Assembly: GCF_030766825.1 (NCBI RefSeq)
Contig: NZ_JASFDV010000001.1
Location: 1-64,000, forward strand
Direction of reading: 5' to 3'
Length of the DNA: 64,000 nucleotides
From: Nocardiopsis sp. CC223A
GTDB taxonomy: Bacteria; Actinomycetota; Actinomycetes; Streptosporangiales; Streptosporangiaceae
In this document: positions 62,995 through 64,000 of the stretch, one piece after another
Layout: each line of letters begins with the position of its first letter
Position numbering within the stretch: the stretch's first letter is position 1
Notes under the pieces: model-generated
The model's input: only the letters and a program-made list of their open reading frames with translations
What the model was told of the DNA's origin: nothing
Database searches by the model: none
Program-made: the position numbers and the translations under genes

Positions 62995-63861
62995 TCAGGC
63001 GTCGGCCACCTCCGGCAGGGCCGACGCCACCAGGTCCGCCGCCGCGCGTGGGTCGGGGAACCCCTGCCCGAACACGTACACCGCGGTGATGCCCGCCCCG
63101 CGCAGCTCCAGCAGCCGCTTGACCAGGTCGTCGCGGCCGCTGCCGACATCGGCCGAGATCGTCGCGGTCTTCTCGACCTCGTCGTAGGGGCGCCCCACGT
63201 CATCGCAGTGGCGCCGGAGCACGTCGAGCTTGTGCGGCACCTCCGGGCCGCCGAAGAGGTTGCAGGCGTCCGCGTACTGCGCCACCAGCCGCAGGGTGCG
63301 CTTCTCGCCCATCCCGCCGACCATCAGGTACGGGTGCGGGTCGGACAGCCCGCGCGGGTTGTTGAGCATCCGCTCCAGGCGGTGGTGCTCGCTCTCGAAG
63401 GCGCCCTCCTTCCCGCTCCACATCCCCAGACAGATCAGCAGGGTCTCCTCCAGCCGGTCGAACCGCTCGGACACCGGCGGGAACGGCAGCCCCAGGCCGC
63501 GTGCCTCTGCCTCGTACCAGGCGGCGCCGATTCCCAGCCCGGCGCGGCCGCCGGAGAGCGTGTCCAGGGTGCTGATCTGCTTGGCCAGCACCCCGGGCGG
63601 GTGGTAGACGACCCCGGTGACCAGGGTGTGCAGCAGCACCCGCTCGGTGTGCGCGGCCAGGAACCCGAGGGTGGTGTAAGCCTCCAGCATGGCGTTCTCG
63701 GGCGGCCCGATGGCGCCGCCCAGCTGCCAGTAGTGGTCCATCACGGTGATCCGGGAGATCCCTGACGCCTCGGCGTGCCGGGCGGTGTCGGCCAGGCGGC
63801 GGCCGAGCTCGGGGACACCCCCGTCCCAGGTGAAGTCGGCGATGTGCAGCCCGAGTTCCAT
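62995..63861 (-). CDS. LLM-class F420-dependent oxidoreductase
   Basis: A 288-residue luciferase-like TIM-barrel enzyme: MELGLHIADFTWDGGVPEL at the start, ITVMDHYWQLGGAIGPPE, LVTGVVYHPPGVLAKQISTLDTLSGGRAGLGIGAAW and VGGMGEKRTLRLVAQYADACNLFG. These segments match F420-dependent LLM-class proteins of actinomycetes. Substrate unknown. A GGAGGACAC ribosome site precedes ATG 63861. The final 139 bp of the window hold no recognised gene. Confidence 0.94.
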   Translation of the reverse strand: MELGLHIADFTWDGGVPELGRRLADTARHAEASGISRITVMDHYWQLGGAIGPPENAMLEAYTTLGFLAAHTERVLLHTLVTGVVYHPPGVLAKQISTLDTLSGGRAGLGIGAAWYEAEARGLGLPFPPVSERFDRLEETLLICLGMWSGKEGAFESEHHRLERMLNNPRGLSDPHPYLMVGGMGEKRTLRLVAQYADACNLFGGPEVPHKLDVLRRHCDDVGRPYDEVEKTATISADVGSGRDDLVKRLLELRGAGITAVYVFGQGFPDPRAAADLVASALPEVADA

Positions 63862-64000
63862 GTGTCCTCCAACGGGTGGCGGATACGGCCGGGAGCCCCG
63901 ACCAGAACCCAGTTTCGCCGCCGGACCGGGTTCACGCCAGCACCTTTCCGGACCTGTGGACGACCCGCGGTCCCCGGGGACGCGGACCGGCCCGGGAGGC

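Overview
The window is about 64 kb of very GC-rich DNA with dense, mostly non-overlapping genes, near-uniform G/C third codon positions, many GTG starts and several leaderless-looking starts. The gene set is that of a Gram-positive actinomycete: mshA (mycothiol), murT/gatD, carD, senX3/regX3/phoU, a bS22-like mini ribosomal protein, DUF1416, DUF2516, DUF4395 and an F420-type LLM oxidoreductase. Overall gene content and order are most like Nocardiopsis and relatives (inference from family knowledge; no search was run).

Layout. 0-4.9 kb: a partial immunity-like gene, a NarL-type two-component pair facing a membrane protein, rraA and a PAP2 phosphatase. 5-9.1 kb: a broken RloB-like gene, hemL, a histidine phosphatase, a 32-residue bS22-like protein and an epimerase. 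At 9.13 kb lies a 214-bp mobile-element relative whose second copy sits at 58.2 kb. 9.6-15.2 kb: a HAD phosphatase, a membrane/ABM-like fusion, DUF2993, a thioredoxin and a sulfur operon (Cys-rich leader peptide, DUF4395, SseA, DUF1416). 15.4-25 kb: a secreted peptidase, a large two-TM protein, murT-gatD, an oxidoreductase, a lipoprotein-like DUF4352 protein, YrdB and YgfZ. 25-35 kb: nitrobindin, a GIDE-domain protein, DsrE (3' end triplicated), gpm, YbjN, mshA, an esterase-like protein, a TudS-YbgA fusion (3' end duplicated), photolyase, VOC and macro-domain proteins. 35-46.8 kb: BlaI-M56, DUF2516, a large membrane hydrolase, two zinc metallopeptidase paralogues, DUF2207, dtd, RegX3-SenX3 and PhoU. 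47-54.2 kb: carD, ispF, an EEP-family phosphatase, an acidic-tailed membrane protein, cysS and rlmB.

54.28-59.35 kb is an accessory island next to a tRNA-Thr gene. It holds an intact tyrosine recombinase, a visibly AT-richer SMI1/KNR4 gene, truncated ISAs1, IS630 and IS3 transposase genes, the second copy of the mobile element with perfect 8-bp target duplications, a topology-modulation-type kinase, and a decayed copy of the recombinase 5' end that closes the island. After it come ordinary genes: CoA-binding protein, ion channel, DHFR-family reductase, DMT transporter, LLM oxidoreductase.

Most unusual observations: (1) a MITE-like element in two copies with terminal inverted repeats and 8-bp target duplications; (2) two separate tandem duplications (157 bp x3 and 162 bp x2), each copying the last ~50 codons of a gene to just past its stop codon, within 5 kb of each other; (3) the tRNA-Thr island bounded by an intact and a relic integrase; (4) a cysteine-rich leader peptide ahead of the sulfurtransferase operon; (5) ten genes with a TANNNT box 6-8 nt before the start codon, pointing to leaderless transcripts.
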